Below, piece by piece: positions 1 through 8,056 of a stretch of DNA of 64,000 nucleotides (positions are counted from its first letter, which is position 1; every line of letters begins with the position of its first letter). A program made the position numbers and the translations under genes. The notes beneath the pieces are model-generated. The model was given only the letters and a program-made list of their open reading frames with translations. It was not told the DNA's origin and searched no databases. The DNA is taken from NCBI GenBank assembly GCA_014649575.1, contig BMTH01000012.1, forward strand, positions 1-64,000. The letters are read 5' to 3'. The DNA comes from Streptomyces griseoincarnatus. GTDB taxonomy: Bacteria; Actinomycetota; Actinomycetes; Streptomycetales; Streptomycetaceae.

Positions 1-159
1 CAAGGCCGACTGCGTGATGAAGAGACGGGCGGCGGCGCGGGAGAAGTGGAGTTCCTCCGCCAGGGCGACGAACAGCCGCAGTTGGTGGGCGCTCGGTGTC
101 CGTGGATCGGGACCCGTCGGTGCTCCCGCCCCGGAGACCGTTCCGCCAGCAACCATCAT
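1..159 (-). CDS. LysR-family transcriptional regulator, N-terminal part (runs off the window)
   Basis: Only the first 53 codons lie in the window; the gene continues left of base 1. The reverse strand encodes a short Gly/Pro-rich lead followed by HQLRLFVALAEELHFSRAAA and a LysR-like second helix (RLFITQSAL), the classic start of a LysR winged helix-turn-helix. Two consecutive ATG codons (159 and 156) are possible starts. LysR proteins usually regulate a divergent neighbour, here the exported protein gene at 328, and sites would be expected in the 168 bp between them, but no clear T-N11-A dyad was picked out. The effector domain is not visible, so the ligand cannot be guessed. Confidence 0.85.
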   Translation of the reverse strand, partial: MMVAGGTVSGAGAPTGPDPRTPSAHQLRLFVALAEELHFSRAAARLFITQSAL

Positions 160-327
160 GAATCCCTCATGGATCAGTTTTCATCCCGCATGGACATAAG
201 CGATGACATGCACCGAGTGAGAGTGGAAGGCTCGATCCGAAGCGACGCCCCGTGCAACCCACCGGTTCCACGGGGTCTTCCGACCATCGCTGCGACCATC
301 ACTTTCTCGACAACCGGGGGACGGCAC

Positions 328-828
328 ATGTCCATGAGAAGAGCGGTGGCGATCCTCGCCGCCCTCCTGGCCGTACTGTTCAGCGCGGGCGCCGCTCAGG
401 CGTCGACGGCGCAGGCCGACCACACGATCCGTGCGACGCCGAGCGCATCACGCGGACCCGACGCCGCGCCTCCCGCGCCCCAGGCATCGTGCACCGCCCG
501 CAACGTCAGCCACTACGACGCCTGGACCGGGCGCACCTGGCCGCGGGACTGGGTGTGCGGCAACCGGGCCGGAGCCCCGCTGTACGGCTGCGCCAGCTTC
601 ATCGCGGCCTGCCCGGTGATCGGCTGGATCGACACCTCGTCGAGCTGGTTCGTGTGCTGGGGCCGGGGCGCCTGGCACAACGGCGGCAACAATGTCTGGT
701 ACTACACCATGGGGGACCGCGTCGCTCCCGGTCAGGAAGTGCAGCATGCATGGGGATTCATCCCCGCGGTGGACGTGTGGACGTCGACCGACCCCTGGCC
801 CGGCATGACGGAATGCAACATCCCGTAG
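328..828 (+). CDS. small exported cysteine/tryptophan-rich protein, unknown function
   Basis: A 166-residue protein with a Sec signal peptide: MSMRR, a hydrophobic core and an AQA cleavage site near residue 25. The mature part has six cysteines, consistent with three disulfides in an extracellular domain, and many Trp residues (for example SSWFVCWGRGAWHNGGNNVW). I do not recognise the family. The ATG at 328 is chosen because it begins exactly at the signal peptide; an open frame runs upstream but has no signal sequence and no coding look. It is the first of three consecutive genes for exported proteins (328, 989, 2242) on the same strand. Confidence 0.75.
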   Translation: MSMRRAVAILAALLAVLFSAGAAQASTAQADHTIRATPSASRGPDAAPPAPQASCTARNVSHYDAWTGRTWPRDWVCGNRAGAPLYGCASFIAACPVIGWIDTSSSWFVCWGRGAWHNGGNNVWYYTMGDRVAPGQEVQHAWGFIPAVDVWTSTDPWPGMTECNIP

Positions 829-988
829 GCCGCCCAACGGCAGCTACCAAGGCGCTCGGCCCGGGGCCGCACGCGTCCGGCCCGAAGGCTCCTCGATGGG
901 GTGTCGCCGTGCCGGACAGCACGATGCCCGCCTCGGACGCCCCCTCCCTCATCGCGTTTCCCGCATACTCGCCGAGGACCGTCACGAC

Positions 989-2215
989 ATGCTCCGTATC
1001 TCACGCCACTCCCCCACGCACTCACGCCGCACCCCTCCGCGCACGCTCGCCGCAGCCGCGGCTCTGCTCTCCCTCGCGTTCACCTGCGCGGCACTCCCGC
1101 ACTCCGGTGCGGCAGCGGCGGGACCGAGGACTGCGGACGGCACGCAGCCGACCGCCCCGCGAACCCCTCAGGTGCCCGCCGGCGTCACAGCCGGCGTAGC
1201 CGTGTTCGACCGGCAGACCGGCACCTTCACCGAGCAGCTCAACGCGTCGGCGACGTTCCGCTCCGCCTCCGTCGTCAAACTCCTGCTGGCTCTCGACTTC
1301 CTGTGGAACCGCAACCCCGCCGACATCCCGGACGCCGACCGTGCCCGGCTGGACGCCATGCTCCGCAGCAGCCAGGACAGCGCCGCCAACCACTACTGGT
1401 CGACCTACGGCGGGCCCGCGATCGCCGACCGCATGATCACGCGTCTCGGGCTCGTCGACACCGCGCCGCCTCCGGCCGGATATGAGGGTTACTGGGGCTA
1501 CACGGCGATCTCCGCCCGCGACACGGTGAAGATCTACCGCCACATCCTGGAATCGGCCCCCGCCGATGTGCGCGACTTCATCATGCAGCGTCTGCGCCAG
1601 TCGACCCGGTGCGCCTCCGACTCCTTCGACCAGCACTTCGGCGTCGCCGCCGCCTTCAACCGGCCGTGGGCCGTCAAGCAGGGCTGGTCGGCCTTCTCCG
1701 CGAAAGGCACCTGCGGCCCGGGCAGCAGCAGCTCGGCCCGTACGCAGGCCGGCTCCGTCGCCCCCGCCACGGGAGCCGCGGGCGTCGACCTGAGCCGGCC
1801 GGCGCTGCACACGACCGGCACCGTCGGGACCGGGGACCGCTCGATCGTCGCCGTCCTCACCCTGCACCCGGACGGCACCTCCTACGGCAGGGCCTACACC
1901 GACCTCGGCCGGCTGACCCGTTCCCTGCACGTTCCCGGCGGCACGGCACCGACAGGTACGTGGTACGGAACGTGGGGGTCGGATGTCGCGGTCCGCAACA
2001 ACCCGGCGCTCGGAGACAACCTGCTGACCCGGCTCCCGGCCGGCGTGGAAGTGCTGGTGGGCTGCCAGAAGAAGGGCCAGTCCGTCTCCGTCCCGCCCTA
2101 CACCAACGACTGGTGGGCGTATCTGCCGCAGTACGGAGGCTATGTCACCAACATCTACATCAGTCATCCGGACAACCAACTGCCCGACGTTCCGCTGTGC
2201 ACAGAACAGCACTGA
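989..2215 (+). CDS. exported serine hydrolase (class A beta-lactamase/PBP-like fold) with C-terminal SH3-like tail
   Basis: A 408-residue protein with an N-terminal signal sequence (basic start, long Ala/Leu segment ending near ALPHSGAAAAG). The three active-site motifs of penicillin-recognising enzymes are visible: S94-V-V-K97 after AFRS-type sequence, S131-A-A-N134 as the SxN motif, and K230-Q-G as the KTG equivalent. The last roughly 80 residues (TGTWYGTWGSDVAVRN...) resemble a bacterial SH3-type segment and contain two cysteines. It may be a cell-wall peptidase or lipid-linked hydrolase rather than a true beta-lactamase; the family is commonly annotated simply as serine hydrolase. The ATG at 989 lies directly before the signal peptide. 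It is followed after 26 bp by another exported protein gene. Confidence 0.8.
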   Translation: MLRISRHSPTHSRRTPPRTLAAAAALLSLAFTCAALPHSGAAAAGPRTADGTQPTAPRTPQVPAGVTAGVAVFDRQTGTFTEQLNASATFRSASVVKLLLALDFLWNRNPADIPDADRARLDAMLRSSQDSAANHYWSTYGGPAIADRMITRLGLVDTAPPPAGYEGYWGYTAISARDTVKIYRHILESAPADVRDFIMQRLRQSTRCASDSFDQHFGVAAAFNRPWAVKQGWSAFSAKGTCGPGSSSSARTQAGSVAPATGAAGVDLSRPALHTTGTVGTGDRSIVAVLTLHPDGTSYGRAYTDLGRLTRSLHVPGGTAPTGTWYGTWGSDVAVRNNPALGDNLLTRLPAGVEVLVGCQKKGQSVSVPPYTNDWWAYLPQYGGYVTNIYISHPDNQLPDVPLCTEQH

Positions 2216-2241
2216 TTCCGGATGTCTCCGGAAAAGGAGTG

Positions 2242-2736
2242 ATGATGTCGCGTACCAGACGTTCCGCCTTCGCAGTGGCCGGTGCCTTCCTGTGGGTACT
2301 GGCGTCGGCCTTCGCGTCGGCCCCGGCCCACGCAGCCCCGGACACGCCCCGCGAGAACGACAGCCACATCATGATCATGCCCCCGGCACCCCAGGAGACC
2401 GCCGCCTCACGTGCCATGGCAGCCGTCTCCCCCACGGTGTCCCCGGCGGCCGACTACGTCCACACCACGTCGGGCAACCCCGTCGAGTGCACCTCGGGCA
2501 ACCTGTGCGCCGGCGTTTGGGACCCCGCCGTGGGCAAGTACAAAGTCTTCTTCCTCTACCGGTGCGCCCAGTACTCCCTGTCGTACTGGAACGGCGTCGG
2601 CCAGGCCGTGAACAACCAGGTCGGGGCCGCTGCCTTCTTCTACGGCCAGAACGGACAGGTGCTGGACGTCGCCCTGCCGGAGAACAGGCCCTTCACGTAC
2701 GACTGGACGCCGGTGTGGTCCATCCGCAACTGCTGA
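2242..2736 (+). CDS. small exported protein, possibly a beta/gamma-crystallin-like or inhibitor-type fold
   Basis: A 164-residue protein beginning MMSRTRRS with a signal peptide ending near APAHAA. The mature domain has four cysteines (VECTSGNLCAG, LYRCAQ, IRNC) and a repetitive aromatic pattern (YKVFFLYRC, FFYGQNGQ), reminiscent of small secreted streptomycete proteins such as peptidase-inhibitor I36 types, but the match is only impressionistic. An excellent ribosome site AAAAGGAG ends at 2239; with it ATG 2245 has better spacing than ATG 2242, so the true start may be one codon later. It follows the serine hydrolase by 26 bp, probably in the same transcript, and is followed by a strong terminator at 2890. 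Confidence 0.7.
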   Translation: MMSRTRRSAFAVAGAFLWVLASAFASAPAHAAPDTPRENDSHIMIMPPAPQETAASRAMAAVSPTVSPAADYVHTTSGNPVECTSGNLCAGVWDPAVGKYKVFFLYRCAQYSLSYWNGVGQAVNNQVGAAAFFYGQNGQVLDVALPENRPFTYDWTPVWSIRNC

Positions 2737-3165
2737 GGGACGCGCTCCGGCCACGACCGCGAGCCCCGGCACCGGGCGCGTCGGATGCGGCCCGACTGGA
2801 CTGAAGCACCCGCGGGGATGCCGACCATCGACACGGTCCGGTCCTGTCGCACTGCGCAGCGGCCCGGACTTCCCCGCTCAGCTCGACGCGCGGCCCCTGC
2901 CCCCGTGACGGGGCAGGGGCCGCTCTCCGGTGCCCGCTCGGCGGCATCACTACTCGGCGGACACCGGAGCGTCTCGGAGCCGAGGACGACATGAGCGTCG
3001 TGGGTGCCGGCGACGTTGCCGCCGTGCGAAGCCGTGGGAATCGGACAAAGGAGCCAAGGGTGGTGGCCGCCCGTCTGGCCGGTCCGGTCCGATCCGCCCT
3101 GTCAGACTCCAGGAGGGGATGCGCCGGTGGGGCTGGGATGAGGCGCCTGGTGAGACGGGGTTGGT
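2737..3165. other. 429-bp intergenic region with terminator, otherwise no gene seen
   Basis: Apart from the hairpin at 2890-2923, no reading frame here has convincing composition or similarity. The right-hand 240 bp must hold the promoter of the prenyltransferase operon, but no clear -35/-10 pair was recognised. Confidence 0.5.
2890..2923. terminator. perfect 14-bp hairpin, Rho-independent-like terminator
   Basis: Arms 2890-2903 and 2910-2923 are perfectly complementary (GCGGCCCCTGCCCC with its reverse complement) around a six-base loop CGTGAC. There is no U-tract, as is usual in Streptomyces. It lies 150 bp after the exported protein gene ending at 2736 and would isolate that cluster from the prenyltransferase operon. 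Confidence 0.85.
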
Positions 3166-4044
3166 GTGACCGAGCGCGGTACGGCCGAGCGCGCCGTTCC
3201 GGAGGGGACGGGGCAGGCCACGAGAGGCCACGGCATTCCGTGCGCACGCGCGGCGACGGGGAACGGGCCGGGTGGGCGACAGTACGGAGACGGCGCCGAC
3301 GGGCAGCGGCAAGGCGACCGGGCGGCGCGTGCGGTGCCACGGCACGTGGCCTGCGTGATGGACGGCAACGGCCGCTGGGCACAGCGGCGTTCGCTTCCCC
3401 GCACAGCGGGGCACCAGGCCGCTGAGACCACTGTCATCGACATCATCGAGGCGGCCCGTGCAGCCGGCGTGGAGTGGCTCAGTCTGTATGCCTTCTCCAC
3501 CGAGAACTGGAGCCGTCCCGGCACGGAGGTCGACTTCCTGATGCGTCTGGTCCGCCGGGTCGTGCGCAAGCACGCGCCGTTGCTGCTGGCCCGGGGAATC
3601 CGCTGCCGTTTCCTGGGGGTCGCCGACTCGCGTATCCCCCGTGAGCTGGCCCAGGATTTCGAGGACCTGGCGACGCTGACCGCCGGCAACCGGGGGATGA
3701 CGCTGACCGTGGCCTTCGACCACGGAGGGCGCCGGGACATCGTGGAGGCCGCCAGGTCGCTGATCCGCAGCAGGACACCCGCGGACGAGGTCACCGAACA
3801 GCTCTTCGCGGACCACCTGCCGTTCCCCGACACCCCCGACGTCGACCTGGTCATCCGCACCTCCGGCGAGCAGCGCATCTCCAACTTCATGCTCTGGCAG
3901 GTCGCCTACGCCGAGTGGGTCTTCCCCGAGGTGCTCTGGCCGGACTTCCGGGCCCCCGACTTCCTCGCCTGCCTGCATACCTACCGGCGCCGCGACCGCC
4001 GTTTCGGCGGTGTGCCGCCCCGCACGATGGGAGACCCCTCATGA
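3166..4044 (+). CDS. cis-prenyltransferase (undecaprenyl diphosphate synthase family)
   Basis: Condenses isopentenyl diphosphate onto an allylic diphosphate with cis geometry. Family signatures are clear: HVACVMDGNGRWAQRR with the catalytic Asp at residue 66, SLYAFSTENWSRP, and the C-terminal LVIRTSGEQRISNFMLWQ and YAEWVFPEVLWPDF blocks. The usual NYGGR block reads FDHGGR here, an unusual change near the substrate site. The core is about 230 residues; as drawn from GTG 3166 it has a roughly 55-residue low-complexity leader, so GTG 3334 just before the core is an alternative start. The stop overlaps the next start by ATGA, implying translational coupling to the DUF2236/EF-hand protein. Chain length and product cannot be told from sequence; a role apart from peptidoglycan lipid carrier synthesis is suggested by the partner. 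Confidence 0.87.
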   Translation: MTERGTAERAVPEGTGQATRGHGIPCARAATGNGPGGRQYGDGADGQRQGDRAARAVPRHVACVMDGNGRWAQRRSLPRTAGHQAAETTVIDIIEAARAAGVEWLSLYAFSTENWSRPGTEVDFLMRLVRRVVRKHAPLLLARGIRCRFLGVADSRIPRELAQDFEDLATLTAGNRGMTLTVAFDHGGRRDIVEAARSLIRSRTPADEVTEQLFADHLPFPDTPDVDLVIRTSGEQRISNFMLWQVAYAEWVFPEVLWPDFRAPDFLACLHTYRRRDRRFGGVPPRTMGDPS

Positions 4045-5498
4045 CCACCACGGGAACGGCCGGCGAGACGCCCCTGTTCGGCCCGGATTCACGGTTCAGC
4101 GGCTTCTTCGACGACCCGCGCTGGGCGCTGGCCATAATCCGTGCCACTGTGCTGGAGGCCGCGCACCCTCAGATCGGTGCGGCCCTCGTCGACAACTCCA
4201 CGTTCGTTGCCCACCCGTGGCGCCGGCTGCGCAATACCTTCCTGAGTATGCGGCGCATGTTCGGTGCCGACCCGGTGGTTCGGGAGCGGGAGGCCGCCCG
4301 GCTCAACAGGCTGCACGCCCGCATGAGCGGCTCCGACTGCCGCGGCCGTGCCTACGACGCGATGGACCGGGCGACCCGGGCCTGGGTGGTCGCCACCCTC
4401 TTCGAGAGCGCCGTCACCATGTGCCGGCTCAGCGGTCAGCCGCTCGACCAGGACACCATGGAGCGGATGTACGCCGAGTACCGGGCGTTCCTCGCCGCCC
4501 TCGACGGCGACGCCTCGGAACTGCCCGAGGACCTGGACGACTTCTGGCGGTACTTCGACCGGGTCGTCGAGGACGAACTGGAGAACACCGAGGCGGCCCG
4601 CGTCATCCTCTACCGGCTCTTCGACCACCTGCCTGCCCCGGCACTGCTGGACGGGGCACCGACGCTGTGGGCGGCCGGCCGGGCTGTCGTCGGCCCGCTG
4701 CTGGGCGCCATCACCGTCGCCTCGCTCCCCGAGGCGTACCGACGCCGGGCCGGCTTGCCGGAAATGCCCGGCGTCTCGACGCTCATGCAGGGCGCCTACT
4801 GCGCCGCCGGACTGGCCCGCTTCCTGCCCGAGGGCTGGATCAACGCCGAAAGCATCGTCGAGGCCCTCTCCCTGTCACCCGACAGTGACGACCCTCGGGC
4901 ACGGACCGTGGCCGCCCTGGCCGCCCGCATGAAGCGGGCTTCGGCTCTGCTGCGCCTCCTCACACCACTGAGCGGCGTCCTCCACCCGGATCCGGCGCCC
5001 TCAGCCGGCGTGGGAGAGAGCCGGCGTTCGGCGGAGGAGTTCTTCCGCGACGTGCTGGACCAGACCGGGGACGGCCATCTCGACTGGCCCGACCTCGCCG
5101 CCATGGCCCGTGAACTCTGCACCCGCCTCGACCTGGACGAACCCGAGGAGACCCGGCTCTACGACGCCTTCGCCGCCTGGTGGCGCGAACTGCAGGCGGC
5201 CCTCGACACGGACGGCGACGGCCGCGTCAGCGCCGAGGAGTATGCCGCCGCCGTCCCCTCCCTCGCCGGACCCGCGCTCATCCGCGTCGCAGAAGTCCTC
5301 TTCGACGCCACCGACAAGGACGGCAACGGAACCATCGACGCCGACGAGTACCGGACCCTCTTCCGGACCGCCTTCCACCGCGACCTCACCACCACGGACG
5401 GCGTCTACAGCCAGAGCGCCTTCGTGAGCGACTTCCTCTCCTTCATGTCGGGCCGCCGTACGAACACCGCGTACGACCCGCTTCTCGCCGGCGCCTAG
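4041..5498 (+). CDS. DUF2236 (MpaB/latex-oxygenase-like) domain fused to calerythrin-like EF hands
   Basis: A 485-residue two-domain protein. Residues about 15-260 match DUF2236: RWALAIIRATVLEAAHPQIG, HPWRRLRNTF, YDAMDRATRAWVVATLFES, WRYFDRVVEDEL. Residues about 300-450 form a bacterial EF-hand domain with three visible calcium loops: DQTGDGHLDW near 340, DTDGDGRVSAEEY near 388 and DKDGNGTIDADEY near 425, a calerythrin-like arrangement. DUF2236 proteins include haem enzymes acting on isoprenoid chains, so the coupled cis-prenyltransferase (4-bp overlap) is a plausible substrate source. The WV-His-AT motif familiar in the family reads WVVAT here, so a ligand residue may be missing or moved. 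No signal peptide or clear membrane helix. Reaction unknown; calcium control is an inference. Confidence 0.82.
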   Translation: MTTTGTAGETPLFGPDSRFSGFFDDPRWALAIIRATVLEAAHPQIGAALVDNSTFVAHPWRRLRNTFLSMRRMFGADPVVREREAARLNRLHARMSGSDCRGRAYDAMDRATRAWVVATLFESAVTMCRLSGQPLDQDTMERMYAEYRAFLAALDGDASELPEDLDDFWRYFDRVVEDELENTEAARVILYRLFDHLPAPALLDGAPTLWAAGRAVVGPLLGAITVASLPEAYRRRAGLPEMPGVSTLMQGAYCAAGLARFLPEGWINAESIVEALSLSPDSDDPRARTVAALAARMKRASALLRLLTPLSGVLHPDPAPSAGVGESRRSAEEFFRDVLDQTGDGHLDWPDLAAMARELCTRLDLDEPEETRLYDAFAAWWRELQAALDTDGDGRVSAEEYAAAVPSLAGPALIRVAEVLFDATDKDGNGTIDADEYRTLFRTAFHRDLTTTDGVYSQSAFVSDFLSFMSGRRTNTAYDPLLAGA

Positions 5499-5824
5499 AG
5501 CAGGTCTCCGCACAGGGCCGCGTCAGCGTCGGGCACTGTCGACGAGGAGGGCCGCCCGGCCCGGGACCGCCGAGGAGAGAGGAGGTCATCTGTCACGCCC
5601 GCGGCGAAGAGAGCCATCAGGTGCCGGTGGGCGGCGGCAACCGCAGGCGACGTCAGCCAACTGGTGGCGCTGCCGGCCGCGATCCCGGCCCTGACCGGCG
5701 TCTCGGCCGACCGCGCAGGCAGCCCGTCATGCTCACACGATGCACGACCTGCGGGTCGGTGTCCGGTCGGTGCAGCGCTGACGGCTGAGTACGAGCCGCC
5801 CTCCGGCGGAAAGCCGTCGTGTGG
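5499..5824. other. 326-bp intergenic region, nothing recognised
   Basis: It lies between two convergent genes. No reading frame with coding character, no strong hairpin and no recognisable gene remnant were found. Confidence 0.4.
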
Positions 5825-6349
5825 TTACGCCCCCTCGCCCTCTTCCTCCTCCGGCAGTGCCAGCCGGGCCGTCACGTCGTCGGCGAAGCGGGCGAGGAGA
5901 CGCAGAAGGTCGTCGCGGTCCTGCCGGGGCCAGTCGGCGAGGACCTCGGCGAACCAGCCGAGCAGCGTGGTGACATAGCGCTGGGCGGCTTCATTGCCCG
6001 CCTCCGTGGGCTCGATGAGGCTGGCACGGCGGTCGAGGGGGTCGGCGATGCGTCGCACGAGGCGGCGCTTCTCCAGGATCTGGACCTGGCGGGTGACGTG
6101 CGGGCCCACGACCTGCATGCGGTCGGCGATCTCTCCGATACGCAGGGGCTCCCCGGCCGCGAGCAGGGACACCAGCACCCCCACGGCGGGCCGGTCCAGA
6201 GACGGACCGGCCGCCCTTGCGGCACGATCCACGAGCCGGCCCTTGTTGAACGCGGAGCTGAGCCTGGTGAGCCGGGGCAGCACCGCGAGCAGGTCGTCGG
6301 GCGACAGCCCGGGCGCGGGTCCGGGCTCCCCGGGGGACTCGGGGGTCAT
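5825..6349 (-). CDS. MarR-family transcriptional regulator
   Basis: A 174-residue winged-helix repressor. The DNA-binding part is clear: PAVGVLVSLLAAGEPLRIGEIADRM, then VGPHVTRQVQILEKRRLVRR and the wing DPLDRRASLIEPTEAG; flanking helices form the dimer interface. The start ATG at 6349 has a near-perfect ribosome site CTGGAGGAG three bases upstream. It is divergent from the FAD monooxygenase at 6525, and two TACCT/AGGTA palindromes lie between them (6365-6381 and 6439-6449), the expected arrangement for a MarR protein repressing itself and a detoxifying enzyme. The ligand is probably a small aromatic or antibiotic handled by the monooxygenase (inference). Confidence 0.9.
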   Translation of the reverse strand: MTPESPGEPGPAPGLSPDDLLAVLPRLTRLSSAFNKGRLVDRAARAAGPSLDRPAVGVLVSLLAAGEPLRIGEIADRMQVVGPHVTRQVQILEKRRLVRRIADPLDRRASLIEPTEAGNEAAQRYVTTLLGWFAEVLADWPRQDRDDLLRLLARFADDVTARLALPEEEEGEGA

Positions 6350-6364
6350 GACTCCTCCAGTTGC

Positions 6365-6381
6365 ATACCTGAGTTAGGTAT
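6365..6381. promoter_or_regulatory. operator-like palindrome 1 (ATACCT-N5-AGGTAT)
   Basis: A perfect inverted repeat with arms ATACCT and AGGTAT and a five-base spacer, 16 bp upstream of the MarR start. It lies in an AT-rich divergent promoter region and shares its half-site with the palindrome at 6439-6449. Likely binding site of the MarR protein. Confidence 0.65.
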
Positions 6382-6438
6382 CTATATCGTTGAGGGCGGG
6401 GCCGCGGCACCGAAAGTGCCGCACGGCTCCATAAAGGA

Positions 6439-6449
6439 TACCTAAGGTA
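6439..6449. promoter_or_regulatory. operator-like palindrome 2 (TACCT-A-AGGTA)
   Basis: The same TACCT/AGGTA half-sites as at 6365 but with a one-base spacer. It sits 76 bp upstream of the monooxygenase start, where that promoter should be. Confidence 0.6.
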
Positions 6450-6524
6450 CGCATGTGCATCGCCGTTCGGCCTGCCGCGTACCGCCTCCGTGCCGGATCC
6501 GCCCGGCAGAAAGGTGCCGTTCCC

Positions 6525-7760
6525 ATGACGCACCCGACTTCCACGCCCACGTCCGCCCCCCGTCGCGTACTGATCTCCGGAGCCAGCATCGCCGGACCCT
6601 CACTCGCCTACTGGCTCGACCGGTACGGCTTCGAGGTGACCGTCGTGGAGAAGGCCGGGGCCGTCCGCGGCGGCGGATACGCGATCGACATCCGCGGCAC
6701 GGCCCGGGAGGTCGTGGACCGCATGGGCCTGCTGCCGCGACTGCGCGAGGCCCACATAGACACCCGCCGTATCTCCTTCCTCGACGCCGCCGGGGACACG
6801 ATCGGCGCGGTACGGCCCGAGCAACTGACCGGCGGCGAGGGCGGCCAGGACCTCGAGGTGCGGCGCGGCGACCTGGCCGACGCCCTCTACGCGCCGCTGC
6901 GGGACCGCGTCGAGTTCCTCTTCGGCGACTCGATCGCCACGCTGGACGACGACGGGAACGCCGTGCACGTCGTCCTCGACAGCGGTACGCACCGCACGTT
7001 CGACCTCGTGATCGGCGCGGACGGACTGCACTCCCACACCCGCCGACTGGTCTTCGGACCCGAGGAGCCCTTCCACCACTATCTCGGGCACGTCTTCGCG
7101 GGCTTCTCCCTGCCCAACGAACTCGGTCTCGCGCACGAGGCGTTCATCTGGAGCGAGCCGGGTCGCAGCGCGGTCGTGTACGCCTACGAGCCCTCCGAGC
7201 CCGTGCACGGATTCCTCACCTTCGTCCGCGACACCCCGCCCTTCGAGGCGTTCCGCGACCCGCGCGCCCAACGCGACCTGGTCGCCTCGCAGTTCCCCGA
7301 GCAGGTGTGGCAGGTGCCGCGGCTGGTGGCGGCGATGCGGACGGCCGAGGACCTCTTCTTCGACATCGTGAGTCAGATCCGCATGCCCGCCTGGTCCCAC
7401 GGGCGGGTCACGCTGGTGGGCGACGCGGCGCACGCGACGTCCTTCCTCTCCGGGCAGGGGTCGAGCGTCGCGCTCATCGGCGCCTACGTCCTGGCCGGCG
7501 AGCTCGCCACGCACGCGGACCACACCGAGGCCTTCGCGGCCTACGAGCGCCGGATGCGCCCTTTCGCGGAGCGTAACCAGGCGCTGGCCACCACCGGCGG
7601 CACGATCGTCACACCGACGACGCGTGCCCAGGTGGACGCCCGCAACGCGCTGCTCCGCGACCCGGAGGCGATGGCGAAGGAGCTGGCCACGGCGGAGGCG
7701 GAGGCACGAAGGGCGACGCACTCCTCCCTGACGCTGCCGGAGTACACGACGGCGCTCTGA
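6525..7760 (+). CDS. FAD-dependent monooxygenase (PHBH/TetX-like)
   Basis: A 411-residue class A flavoprotein monooxygenase that would hydroxylate an aromatic or polyketide substrate using NAD(P)H and oxygen. The N-terminal dinucleotide fold reads RRVLISGASIAGPSLAYWL with VVEKA at the end of the second strand, followed by RGGGYAIDIRG. The second FAD motif is RVTLVGDAAHATSFLSGQG near residue 295-310. ATG 6525 is preferred over an in-frame ATG at 6453 because AGAAAGG lies about nine bases before it and the Rossmann strand follows at the normal distance. Divergent to the MarR regulator, which probably controls it. Substrate unknown; TetX-like antibiotic inactivation is possible but not shown. 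Confidence 0.9.
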   Translation: MTHPTSTPTSAPRRVLISGASIAGPSLAYWLDRYGFEVTVVEKAGAVRGGGYAIDIRGTAREVVDRMGLLPRLREAHIDTRRISFLDAAGDTIGAVRPEQLTGGEGGQDLEVRRGDLADALYAPLRDRVEFLFGDSIATLDDDGNAVHVVLDSGTHRTFDLVIGADGLHSHTRRLVFGPEEPFHHYLGHVFAGFSLPNELGLAHEAFIWSEPGRSAVVYAYEPSEPVHGFLTFVRDTPPFEAFRDPRAQRDLVASQFPEQVWQVPRLVAAMRTAEDLFFDIVSQIRMPAWSHGRVTLVGDAAHATSFLSGQGSSVALIGAYVLAGELATHADHTEAFAAYERRMRPFAERNQALATTGGTIVTPTTRAQVDARNALLRDPEAMAKELATAEAEARRATHSSLTLPEYTTAL

Positions 7761-8056
7761 GCCCTCCTCTCCCCCGCCGCGCCCCCGTACAGGCCTCGGC
7801 ACGCCACCAGCGGATCGTGTCGTGAGCTGGTCGTCGTCGACCTGGCACGGAGGACATGACTCGAGCCGGTTGGTGGGCTGACGAGTCGGAGTCGGTGTGC
7901 GCCCGGGTGACGGGCCGGTTCGCCCAGGCGGGTCCGCGGTGGCGGATGCGGGACCATGTCCGCGCTCCGCTGGGCCGAACGGCAAGGAAGAACGGTGCCT
8001 GAGCGCCGCCGGGCCGGGCTGCGTAGCCTTCACAGAAGGAGTGAAAGGGGTTTCGC

